Shown here one piece after another: positions 26,754-36,369 of a DNA stretch of 38,246 nt; within the stretch, counting starts at the first letter, position 1, and every line of letters starts with the position of its first letter. A program made the translations under genes and the position numbers. The stretch is from Chloroflexota bacterium. Its GTDB lineage: Bacteria; Chloroflexota; Limnocylindria; P2-11E. Below the pieces are notes generated by a model, which was given only the letters and a program-made list of their open reading frames with translations, searched no databases and had not been told where the DNA came from. The stretch lies in the NCBI GenBank assembly GCA_005889295.1, contig VBEY01000235.1, positions 1-38,246 on the forward strand, given 5' to 3'.

Positions 26754-27530
26754 GTGGCCTACGACGGAACGAGCTACGCGGGTTTCCAGGTGCAAGCGAA
26801 CGCGCGCACCGTGCAGGGAGAGCTCGAGCGAGCGCTCTCTCACGTGTGCGACGAGGCGGTGAGGGTCACCGGCGCGGGACGGACCGATGCCGGGGTGCAC
26901 GCGAGCGGACAGGTGATCGACTTCCGGACGGCGAGCGCGCTGGACGGAGTGACGATCGGCCGGGGGGTCAACGCCCTCCTGCCGGAGGACATCGCGGTCT
27001 CGGCGCTCGAGCCGGCGGCGGAGGACTTCCACGCCCGGTTCAGTGCGACGGGGCGGACATATGAATATCGGATCCGGCACGCGCCGGAACGCGACCCGCT
27101 TGAGCGGCGCCGCGAGCTCCAGATCGCGGGGCCCCTCGACCTCGCGGCGATGCGGGACGCAAGCGCACTGCTGGTGGGCCGACGGGATTTCTCGTCGTTT
27201 GCGGCGGGCCCGGGCGGAGTCCGGTCCGTGCGGCGCGCCGAATGGTGTCAGCCCGGGACGAGCCAGCTCCGTTTCGAGGTCGAGGCGGATGCGTTTCTGC
27301 GGGGCATGGTCCGCGCGATCGTCGGGACGCTGCTCTGGGTGGGCCGCGGAAAGATCGACGTACCGGGCTTTGAACGGATCGTCGCGGCGAACGACCGGGC
27401 GAGGGCGGGTCCGAGCGCACCGGCGAACGGGCTGTGCCTGATCGCCGTGGAATACCGACAGGACGCAGCTAACGCTGCGTCCGAAGAGGGGTTGCAGGGG
27501 ATACCTCCCCTGCGCGAAGAGGATGAATAG
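26754..27530 (+). CDS. truA: tRNA pseudouridine synthase A (start uncertain)
   Basis: VAYDGTSYAGFQVQANARTVQGELERAL, GAGRTDAGVHASGQVIDF, FHARFSATGRTYEYRI, FLRGMVRAIVGTLLWVG. GTG 26754 follows GGAAGG; the upstream ATG 26571 would overlap rplQ by 161 nt. Confidence 0.93.
   Translation: MAYDGTSYAGFQVQANARTVQGELERALSHVCDEAVRVTGAGRTDAGVHASGQVIDFRTASALDGVTIGRGVNALLPEDIAVSALEPAAEDFHARFSATGRTYEYRIRHAPERDPLERRRELQIAGPLDLAAMRDASALLVGRRDFSSFAAGPGGVRSVRRAEWCQPGTSQLRFEVEADAFLRGMVRAIVGTLLWVGRGKIDVPGFERIVAANDRARAGPSAPANGLCLIAVEYRQDAANAASEEGLQGIPPLREEDE
27461..27513 (+). promoter_or_regulatory. Two tandem perfect hairpins between the truA core and rplM
   Basis: GGACGCAGC-TAAC-GCTGCGTCC (27461-27482) and GCAGGGGA-TACC-TCCCCTGC (27494-27513), ending 20 nt before the rplM ATG. 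Confidence 0.65.
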
Positions 27531-27533
27531 GAA

Positions 27534-27974
27534 ATGAAGACGTACGCAACGAAGCAGAGCGAGATCACGCGGAGTTGGCGCGTCGTCGATGCCGACGGCG
27601 CGACTTTGGGTCGCCTCGCGACCGAGGTCGCCGCGATCCTCCGCGGGAAGCACAAGACGATCTTCTCCCCACACCTCGACACCGGCGATCCGGTCATCGT
27701 CGTGAACGCGGCGAAAGTGCGCGTCACCGGCAACAAGCTCAAGGCGAAGAACTACGTGCGGCACTCGGGGTACCCCGGCGGCCTGCGGTCGGAGACGCTG
27801 GAGCAGCTCCTCGCCCGCCGACCCGAGGAAGTCGTCCGCCGCGCGGTGCGCGGCATGCTCCCACGGAACCGCCTCGGCGAGCAGATGTCGCGCAAGCTGC
27901 ACGTGTACGCAGGCGCCGACCATCCCCACGCCGCGCAGAAACCCGAGCCGATGCGTAAGGAGTCCGAATCATGA
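27534..27974 (+). CDS. rplM: Ribosomal protein L13
   Basis: [67 protein letters not shown]. Confidence 0.97.
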   Translation: MKTYATKQSEITRSWRVVDADGATLGRLATEVAAILRGKHKTIFSPHLDTGDPVIVVNAAKVRVTGNKLKAKNYVRHSGYPGGLRSETLEQLLARRPEEVVRRAVRGMLPRNRLGEQMSRKLHVYAGADHPHAAQKPEPMRKESES

Positions 27975-28366
27975 AGGCGTTGCCGTATTTCCAGGGCACG
28001 GGACGTCGCAAGACATCGATCGCTCGCGTCCGCCTCGTTCCCGGTGAAGGCGCGGTCGTCGTGAACGGGAAACCGCTCGATGACTACTTCGCTCGCGACG
28101 GCGCGACCGACCAAGCCCTGCTGCCGTTCACAGTCACGAGCACCGCGCGCCGGTTCAACGCGATGGTCAAGGTCGAGGGAGGCGGTGTGAGCGGCCAGAT
28201 CGGCGCGATCGCGCATGGCATCTCGCGCGCACTCCTCCAGGTAGATAGAGAGCATCTCCCGGCGTTGCGGAAGGCCGGTCTTCTGACGCGCGACCCCCGC
28301 GCCAAGGAGCGCAAGAAGCCGGGTCTCAAGCGCGCCCGAAAGGCGCCTCAGTTCACGAAGCGCTAG
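27971..28366 (+). CDS. rpsI: Ribosomal protein S9
   Basis: [62 protein letters not shown]. Confidence 0.97.
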   Translation: MKALPYFQGTGRRKTSIARVRLVPGEGAVVVNGKPLDDYFARDGATDQALLPFTVTSTARRFNAMVKVEGGGVSGQIGAIAHGISRALLQVDREHLPALRKAGLLTRDPRAKERKKPGLKRARKAPQFTKR

Positions 28367-28399
28367 CCCGAAGGCGCGCTCGGAGCGCAGACTAGGGCG

Positions 28400-29626
28400 A
28401 TGGCTTCGAAAGACTTCAATTACCAGGTCGCGCTCAAAGAAGGGCTCAAGAGCCTCGAGCAAGGGCGCTTGCGCCAGGCCGAGCAGAGCTTCAAGTACCT
28501 GGTCGACAAGTTTCCGGGGGCCGAGGGCGGCTATCGCGGTCTGGCGAAGGTGCATTTCGAACAGGAGGATCGCGCGGCCGCCCTCAAGGTGCTCCGCGAA
28601 GGTGCCGCCGCACTCACCAAGTCCGGCGAGCGCTCCGGCGCTATCGGTCTCCTCCGCCAGGCCGTCGTCCTGGATCCGCGCGACCTCGCCACGCACCGCC
28701 GGCTCGCCGCAGGCCTTGCGCTGGCCGGCGACACCGACGCGTCCGTGCAGGAATACGCGCGCTTCATCCGCAGTCTTCGCGACAGCGGTGACACCGAGCG
28801 GGCGAAGAACGAGGCGGCGTTCGCGAAGGGTCAGCTTCGCGGCGTGACCGGCGTCACGGAGCTTGCCGCGATCGCGGACGGAACGCCATCGGTCGCCGAA
28901 GAGTCCGCGCCAGAGACGACACGCTTCTCCGAGCGAGAAGGGGGCAGCGCGCTCCGTCCGCAGCCCGTCGACCATTGGGCGGTTCCGCGAGCCGAGCCTG
29001 CGCAAGCGTTCACGCCGCCACCCGAGCCGCCGGCCGCCACATCACCCGACGACCCGTGGGCCGCGGCGCCCCCGACGACATATCCGCCGCCAAGCGCTTC
29101 CGAACAACAGGTGCGAGAGATCACGCTCGAGAACGACCCATGGGCGCCGCTCGCGCCCGCGCCGGCCGCGAGGTGGACGCCCGGGGCCATGGCCGACAAC
29201 GGGGCACCCGAAGAGGCTGCCGCGACCCTGCCGGTCGAAGTGAAGGCGGACGAGGCGTGGTCACCGGAGCCGCAAGCCGGCGATTCGGACGGGGAGCCGA
29301 CGACCGATGTCGATCCCGAGGGGGTCGAAGCCGCGGCGGCCCGGTATCTCGCGACGCGGGATCCCCGCGCCGCGGGCCTCGCACTTGAGGCCGCTCGGTA
29401 CTACATCGAAGAGGGCCACCTCGACGCGGCCTCGGATCTGCTCCTCCAGCTGATCGCGGCAGGGGTGGCGGATCACGATGCGCAGCGCCTTCTCGTCGAC
29501 GTCGTCCGCACGCTCGGCAAGCGCGAAGTCGCCAAAGCGAAGTGCGAGCTGCTCGTTCACGCGCTCCTCCTGGACGGTCGAAACGACCTTGCGGCGGAGG
29601 TCGAGGCCCTGGCGCTCACTGACTGA
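28400..29626 (+). CDS. Tetratricopeptide-repeat-like protein with Pro/Trp-rich linker
   Basis: KEGLKSLEQGRLRQAEQSFKYLVDKFPGAEGGYRGLAKVHFEQEDRAAALKVL...GAIGLLRQAVVLDPRDLATHRRLAAGLALAGD resembles TPR helices; ATGA overlap with cdaA. Confidence 0.7.
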   Translation: MASKDFNYQVALKEGLKSLEQGRLRQAEQSFKYLVDKFPGAEGGYRGLAKVHFEQEDRAAALKVLREGAAALTKSGERSGAIGLLRQAVVLDPRDLATHRRLAAGLALAGDTDASVQEYARFIRSLRDSGDTERAKNEAAFAKGQLRGVTGVTELAAIADGTPSVAEESAPETTRFSEREGGSALRPQPVDHWAVPRAEPAQAFTPPPEPPAATSPDDPWAAAPPTTYPPPSASEQQVREITLENDPWAPLAPAPAARWTPGAMADNGAPEEAAATLPVEVKADEAWSPEPQAGDSDGEPTTDVDPEGVEAAAARYLATRDPRAAGLALEAARYYIEEGHLDAASDLLLQLIAAGVADHDAQRLLVDVVRTLGKREVAKAKCELLVHALLLDGRNDLAAEVEALALTD

Positions 29627-30468
29627 TGGACGCAATCCAGAAGCAGCTCACTGACCTTCTCAACCTGCTCACCAGGGGCCAGCCGTTCGGCTGGAACAAC
29701 GTGCTCGACGTGCTCATCGTCGCCGTCTTTGTCTACTACGTGCTCGCGCTCATCCGGGGCACCAGGGCTGTCCAGCTTCTGATCGGAGTCATGGTGCTCG
29801 TGCTCATCTACGTCGTTGCGACGTCGCTGCACCTCACCCTGACGACTCTGCTGCTTCAAGCGCTCTTTGCCGTCGCCTTGATCGCGCTCGTGGTGGTCTT
29901 CCAGCCGGAGCTGCGGCGCGCCCTCGGCCAGATCGGCCAGCTCGGCCCGCTCAACCGGCTCCTCACACCGGGTAGCGAAGAGGAGCTCGAGGGCATCGTC
30001 GATGAGCTGGTCCGGGCCGCTCTGCTCATCAGCGAGGCCAAGCACGGCGCCCTCATGGTTCTCGAAAGGGCAACCGGCCTACAGGACTACAGCGAGACCG
30101 GCGTTCCGGTGAACGGAAAGCTCACTGCCGAGCTCCTCGCCTCCATCTTCATGACGCGATCCCCGCTGCATGACGGCGCCGTGATCGTCCGCGGGGGACA
30201 GATCCTCGCCGCGGCGTGCCTCCTCCCGCTTGAGGAGAGCGCCGACCGTGGCGCACACCGTTACGGCATGCGACATCGCGCGGCGCTCTCGATCAGCGCG
30301 CAGACCGACGCGATCGTCGTGGTCGTGTCGGAGGAAACCCAGGCGATCTCGATCGCGGCGGGCGGTCGCATCATCGGCGCGCTGGACGAAGAGCGTCTTC
30401 GTCGGGTCCTCTCGTCGCTCCTCCGGAGTCGGATCCAGCCGCTTCCGTTCCGCAGCAAGGCGTCATAA
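29626..30468 (+). CDS. cdaA: Diadenylate cyclase CdaA (membrane, DAC domain)
   Basis: N-terminal TM helices; PLHDGAVIVRGG and MRHRAALSISAQTDAIVVVVSEETQAISIAAGG (DGA and RHR catalytic motifs); followed by YbbR-like and glmM. Confidence 0.95.
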   Translation: MDAIQKQLTDLLNLLTRGQPFGWNNVLDVLIVAVFVYYVLALIRGTRAVQLLIGVMVLVLIYVVATSLHLTLTTLLLQALFAVALIALVVVFQPELRRALGQIGQLGPLNRLLTPGSEEELEGIVDELVRAALLISEAKHGALMVLERATGLQDYSETGVPVNGKLTAELLASIFMTRSPLHDGAVIVRGGQILAAACLLPLEESADRGAHRYGMRHRAALSISAQTDAIVVVVSEETQAISIAAGGRIIGALDEERLRRVLSSLLRSRIQPLPFRSKAS

Positions 30469-30470
30469 CG

Positions 30471-31745
30471 ATGGCGCGCGTTCCCGCGCCGGCACGGCCG
30501 CTTTTGCCGCGCCGGCGTGTCGACCTCCGCAGGATCGCGACCGCGGACCTTCCGCTGAAGATCGTCGCGGTCCTCATCGCGATGATCTTCTGGGTTGTCT
30601 CCGTCCTCGGCGCCCCGCCGACCGAGGTCATACGGGATTACGGCGGCCGCGTCGCGGTCGAAAGGCCGCAGTCCGTTCCCGCCGGTTACGTGCTCCAGGG
30701 CCAGCTCGGAGACGTCGGCGTGAGGCTGCGGGGAGCCGAGGCCGCACTCGCGAACGTGGTCGCATCGGACCTTCACGCAACGCTCGACCTGCCCGCCGCT
30801 GACCTGCATCGTTCCGATCCGCAGGACGTGCCGGTCCGCGTCGAGGTGGCGACGGCTGGTGTGAAGGTGGAAAGCTACGCGCCGGCCACGGTGACGGTGC
30901 GCATCGAGCCGATCACCTCGCGCGACGTCGCGGTTCAGGCGCGCTTCGCGAACGACCCGCCCACGGGCACCGTCGCAGGCGACCCGGCGATCACGCCGAG
31001 CCAGGTCAGGGTGAGCGGCGCGGCGAGTCAGGTCGCGCGTATCGCGGCGCTCTACGCGACGGTGCGCTTCGGCGACGCGGTCACCGACCTCGTCTCGAGC
31101 GTGCAGCCGACCGCGGTCGACGCCTCGGGCGCGACCATCGAGGGCCTCACCGTGGACCCCGCGGTCGTTCAACTGACCGTCCCGGTGCTTCCGACGGCGA
31201 CCACGAGGACCGTGCCGGTGGTCCCTGCGCTGCGCGGCTCCGTCGCCGCCGGCTACTGGATCACACGCGTGACGAGCGATCCGACCGTGGTGACGGTACG
31301 CGGCGAAAGCGCGGCGCTGAGCGCGATCGACCAGGTCACGACGGCGGCGCTCGACGTGACCGGCCTCGGCGCCGACACGACCTTCCAGGTCGCGTTGCTA
31401 CTGCCAGCCGAGGGCACGTCGCTCATCAAAGCCGCCCAGGCGACGGTGACGGTATCGATCGCGCCTCTCACGGGCAGCCGGGCTTTTCCCCTCGTGGCGG
31501 TGCAAGCCTCGAGTCTCGGTAGCGGTTTCGTCGCGGAGTTCGACCCGCCGGCCATCAGCCTCGTCGTGGCCGGTCCCGTACCTGCACTCTCGGGAATCAC
31601 GACAGGACAGGTCGTCGCGACGGTCGACGCGACGGGCAAGGGACCGGGCACTTACCCGGTCGACGTGGTCGTCCGGACGCCCGCGGGCACGACGGCCCAG
31701 AGCGTGCAACCGACCCGAGTGACGCTCACCATACGAACGAGGTAA
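30471..31745 (+). CDS. cdaR: YbbR-domain protein (CdaA regulator)
   Basis: Single N-terminal TM (LPLKIVAVLIAMIFWVVSVLG), beta-rich repeats with VRVSGAASQVARI; position between cdaA and glmM. Confidence 0.85.
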   Translation: MARVPAPARPLLPRRRVDLRRIATADLPLKIVAVLIAMIFWVVSVLGAPPTEVIRDYGGRVAVERPQSVPAGYVLQGQLGDVGVRLRGAEAALANVVASDLHATLDLPAADLHRSDPQDVPVRVEVATAGVKVESYAPATVTVRIEPITSRDVAVQARFANDPPTGTVAGDPAITPSQVRVSGAASQVARIAALYATVRFGDAVTDLVSSVQPTAVDASGATIEGLTVDPAVVQLTVPVLPTATTRTVPVVPALRGSVAAGYWITRVTSDPTVVTVRGESAALSAIDQVTTAALDVTGLGADTTFQVALLLPAEGTSLIKAAQATVTVSIAPLTGSRAFPLVAVQASSLGSGFVAEFDPPAISLVVAGPVPALSGITTGQVVATVDATGKGPGTYPVDVVVRTPAGTTAQSVQPTRVTLTIRTR

Positions 31746-31756
31746 TCAGGAACCGC

Positions 31757-33085
31757 TTGACGAGGCTCTTCGGCACCGACGGCGTCCGCGGCGTCGCGAA
31801 TCTCGACCTCACCCCGGAGCTCGCGCTTCGGCTCGGCCGGGCGGCCGGGCACGTCCTCGGCGGGCCGGGCCATTCGGTGGTCATCGGGCGTGACACCCGC
31901 CGAAGCGGCCGCATGCTCGAGAGCGCGCTCGCCGCGGGGCTGTGTTCGGTCGGCATGGAGGTGCGCCTGGTCGGGCATGTTCCAACACCCGGGCTCGCGT
32001 ATCTCGCGAAGACAGATCAGTTCGTGGCCGGTGCCGTCATCAGCGCGTCGCACAACCCCGCGCCAGACAACGGAATCAAGTTCTTCGATCACCGCGCGCA
32101 GAAGCTGCCGGATAGCGTCGAGGACCGGATCGAGGGTCTGATGACCGGAGACGACACCCTTCCTCGTCCCACCGAGGGCGGCATCGGCCTGGTCGGTGAC
32201 TCCAGGGGACTGGTGAAGGAGTACGAGAACTTTCTCGTGGGGAAGGCGCCGCGGCTCGACGGCATCCGTGTCGCGCTCGACTGCGCGAACGGGGCCACGT
32301 ACCGCGTTGCGCCGGCGGTCTTCGCACAAACGGGTGCGGAGGTCCTCGCGTACTTCGACAAGCCCGACGGCCAAAACATCAACGAAGGATGCGGGGCCAC
32401 CGCGCCCGAAGCGCTCCAGCGACTCGTCGTTGATAACAAGGCCGACGTTGGTTTCGCATTCGATGGCGACGGCGACCGCGTGATCGTTATCGACGAGCGT
32501 GGCCGCGCGCATAACGGCGATTTCGTGCTGGCCCTCGCGGCCCGCCACTTCGTACGCAACGGCAAGCTCAACCCGAAGATCGTCGTCGGGACGGTCATGA
32601 CGAACGGCGGCCTCGAGTACATGCTCGCTCGTGACGGTGTCCGGCTCGAGCGCACGCAGGTCGGGGACCGCTACGTCTGGGAAGCCATGGAACGGCTCGG
32701 CGCGCAGTTCGGAGGCGAATCGTCCGGACACGTAATCTTCCGCGAGTACTCGACCACCGGTGATGGCATCTTCACCGCGCTCGAGGTGTTGCATCTCGCG
32801 CGCGCGGAGGGGCGCACGCTCGGGGAGCTTGCCGACGAGATGAAGTTCTGGCCGCAGGTGACTCGCAACGTGAAGGCCGCGCGCCGCCGTGAGTGGGAGA
32901 AGAACGACGCCTTCCGTGCCGCGAAGCAGAGCGCCGAGGCGAGACTCGGGTCCACCGGGCGCCTCCTGGTTCGGCCATCGGGGACCGAGCCGGTCCTCCG
33001 GATCACTGTCGAGGCGCAGGACTCCACGGTGGCCAAGAGCACCGCGAACGAGCTCGCCCAGGTCGCCGCGAAGGAGCTCGTCTGA
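31757..33085 (+). CDS. glmM: Phosphoglucosamine mutase
   Basis: TTG start; LFGTDGVRGVANLDLTPELALRLGRAAG, GAVISASHNPAPDNGIKFF, FDGDGDRVIVID, GGESSGHVIF, RPSGTEPVLRITVEAQD. Confidence 0.96.
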   Translation: MTRLFGTDGVRGVANLDLTPELALRLGRAAGHVLGGPGHSVVIGRDTRRSGRMLESALAAGLCSVGMEVRLVGHVPTPGLAYLAKTDQFVAGAVISASHNPAPDNGIKFFDHRAQKLPDSVEDRIEGLMTGDDTLPRPTEGGIGLVGDSRGLVKEYENFLVGKAPRLDGIRVALDCANGATYRVAPAVFAQTGAEVLAYFDKPDGQNINEGCGATAPEALQRLVVDNKADVGFAFDGDGDRVIVIDERGRAHNGDFVLALAARHFVRNGKLNPKIVVGTVMTNGGLEYMLARDGVRLERTQVGDRYVWEAMERLGAQFGGESSGHVIFREYSTTGDGIFTALEVLHLARAEGRTLGELADEMKFWPQVTRNVKAARRREWEKNDAFRAAKQSAEARLGSTGRLLVRPSGTEPVLRITVEAQDSTVAKSTANELAQVAAKELV

Positions 33086-33197
33086 TGAAAACGAGCGAGG
33101 AGCGATGCGCTTCGCGCCCAGGGGCCCCTCCCCCTGCCCGCGACGAGCGAGACAACCCGCTGGGGCGTGTCTCCCGGCGAAGCCGGAGATTGAGCTG
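33086..33197 (+). repeat. Intergenic RBS-hairpin repeat, copy D (upstream of glmS; enlarged central segment)
   Basis: ACGAGCGAGGAGCG-[variable GC hairpins]-CGCGACGAGCGAGACAACCCGCTGGGGCGTGTCTCCCGGC-GAA-GCCGGAGATTGAGCTG|ATG. Confidence 0.92.
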
Positions 33198-34938
<1,741 letters not shown>

Positions 34939-35107
34939 GCGAGCCGGCGGTGCGGGTGGCACGGGGGAGCGGGTTGCGCGCGAGCCGTAGGCCCGCCGCG
35001 TCGTTCGGTCGACGGCGGCACGCGCGCGGAGCGGACGGGCAGGCGAGCGCGCGGCCCCGACCCCGGGACAGGACCCGCAGCGCCGTCGCTCTAGAGACGG
35101 TCATCTG

Positions 35108-35476
35108 GTGAGTTCGGAGGTGGGGATCGACATCATCGAGACGGGGCGGATCCGCAATGTGCTCGAGAAGCATCCGCGGCGCTTCCTCGATCGCGTGTAC
35201 ACGGAGTGGGAACAGATGTACTGCCGGACGAACATCCTGCATCTCTCCGGTCGCTGGGCCGCTAAGGAAGCCGTGTCCAAGGTCCTCGGGCTGGGCGTCC
35301 GCGGCGTCGGCTGGAGAGAGATCGAGATCCGGCGCACACGGGCCGGGCAGCCCACCGTCACGCTCCACGGCCGCGCCGAAGCGCGACGTGCAGCCATCGG
35401 ATTGAGGAGCCCTCTGTCGGTGTCGATATCCCACATCCGGGATCTGGCCGTCGCGGTGGCCGTAGGGCTGCGCTGA
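35108..35476 (+). CDS. acpS: Holo-[acyl-carrier-protein] synthase
   Basis: GTG start; VGIDIIETGRIRNVLEKHPRRFLDRVYTEWE, LSGRWAAKEAVSKVLGLGVRGVGWREIEI, SVSISHIRDLAVAVAV. Confidence 0.93.
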   Translation: MSSEVGIDIIETGRIRNVLEKHPRRFLDRVYTEWEQMYCRTNILHLSGRWAAKEAVSKVLGLGVRGVGWREIEIRRTRAGQPTVTLHGRAEARRAAIGLRSPLSVSISHIRDLAVAVAVGLR

Positions 35477-36369
35477 CCCCGCGGTCGGCGTCGACGGCGC
35501 TCGACGCTCGCGTCGTCCGCGCTGCGCTCAAGCCCCTCCCCAAGGATGCCGGTAAGGAGATCCGAGGTCGCCTGCTCATCGTCGGCGGCTCGCTGCGATA
35601 TCCCGGCGCCGCGCTCCTGGCATCGCGCGCGGCCCTCCGCTGCGGGGCGGGCGTCGTGACGATCGCCGCGGCGCGCACGGTCGTCGAGGCGATCGCCGGT
35701 GAGGATCCGAATGTCACTTTGTTTCCGCTCGCCGAGGCGCAGGCGGGGGTGGTCTCCGCGGCCGCGGCGGCTCAGGTTTCGACCGTGACCACAGAGCGGA
35801 CACGGGCGCTGCTGATCGGACCGGGCCTGGCGCACGCGCCAGGCACCGACGACTTCGTGATCGCGACGCTCCGCAACGCGCGCTCGATCACGACGGTCAT
35901 CGATGCCGACGGGCTGAACGCGCTTGCTCGCACCGAGGCCTGGCGCGACTCGCTGCCGACCAAGACGATCCTTACGCCACACGACGGCGAGGCCGCGCGC
36001 CTTGCCGGCAGTGTCGTACCGTCGGGAGCCGCGCGCATCGCGTTCGCGGAGCGACATGCGCGTGAGTGGGGCGCGGTCGTCTGTCTCAAGGGCGCTGTGA
36101 CCGTCGTGAGCGACGGGAAGAAGACGTACGTGCACGATCAGCCCAATCCCACGCTGGGCGTCGGTGGATCGGGCGACGTGCTTGGCGGCGCCATCGGCGC
36201 GCTCGTGGCCCGCGGGCTCGCACCGCTCGCCGCCGCAGCCTCGGGCGTGTGGGCACACGGACGCGCGGGTGCTCTGCTTGCGAGCGAGATCGGTGAGTCC
36301 GGGGCGCTGGCCAGTGAGATCGCGGACGCCCTTCCACGGGCGCTCCGTGAAATAGTCGAAGGAAGATGA
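35473..36369 (+). CDS. nnrD: ADP/ATP-dependent NAD(P)H-hydrate dehydratase, stand-alone (start uncertain, possibly CTG)
   Basis: Hand-extended upstream: LPKDAGKEIRGRLLIVGGSLRYPGAALLASRAALRCGAGVVTIAA, VIDADGLNALA, TILTPHDGEAARLAG, VVCLKGAVTVV, GVGGSGDVLGGAIGALVARG. Confidence 0.88.
   Translation: MTPRSASTALDARVVRAALKPLPKDAGKEIRGRLLIVGGSLRYPGAALLASRAALRCGAGVVTIAAARTVVEAIAGEDPNVTLFPLAEAQAGVVSAAAAAQVSTVTTERTRALLIGPGLAHAPGTDDFVIATLRNARSITTVIDADGLNALARTEAWRDSLPTKTILTPHDGEAARLAGSVVPSGAARIAFAERHAREWGAVVCLKGAVTVVSDGKKTYVHDQPNPTLGVGGSGDVLGGAIGALVARGLAPLAAAASGVWAHGRAGALLASEIGESGALASEIADALPRALREIVEGR

Noticed and set aside
33086-33197. glmS ribozyme or other riboswitch upstream of glmS
   Set aside because: The same element precedes rpsS, rpsC and rplQ, so it is not glmS-specific; too short and lacks recognisable glmS ribozyme features by eye.
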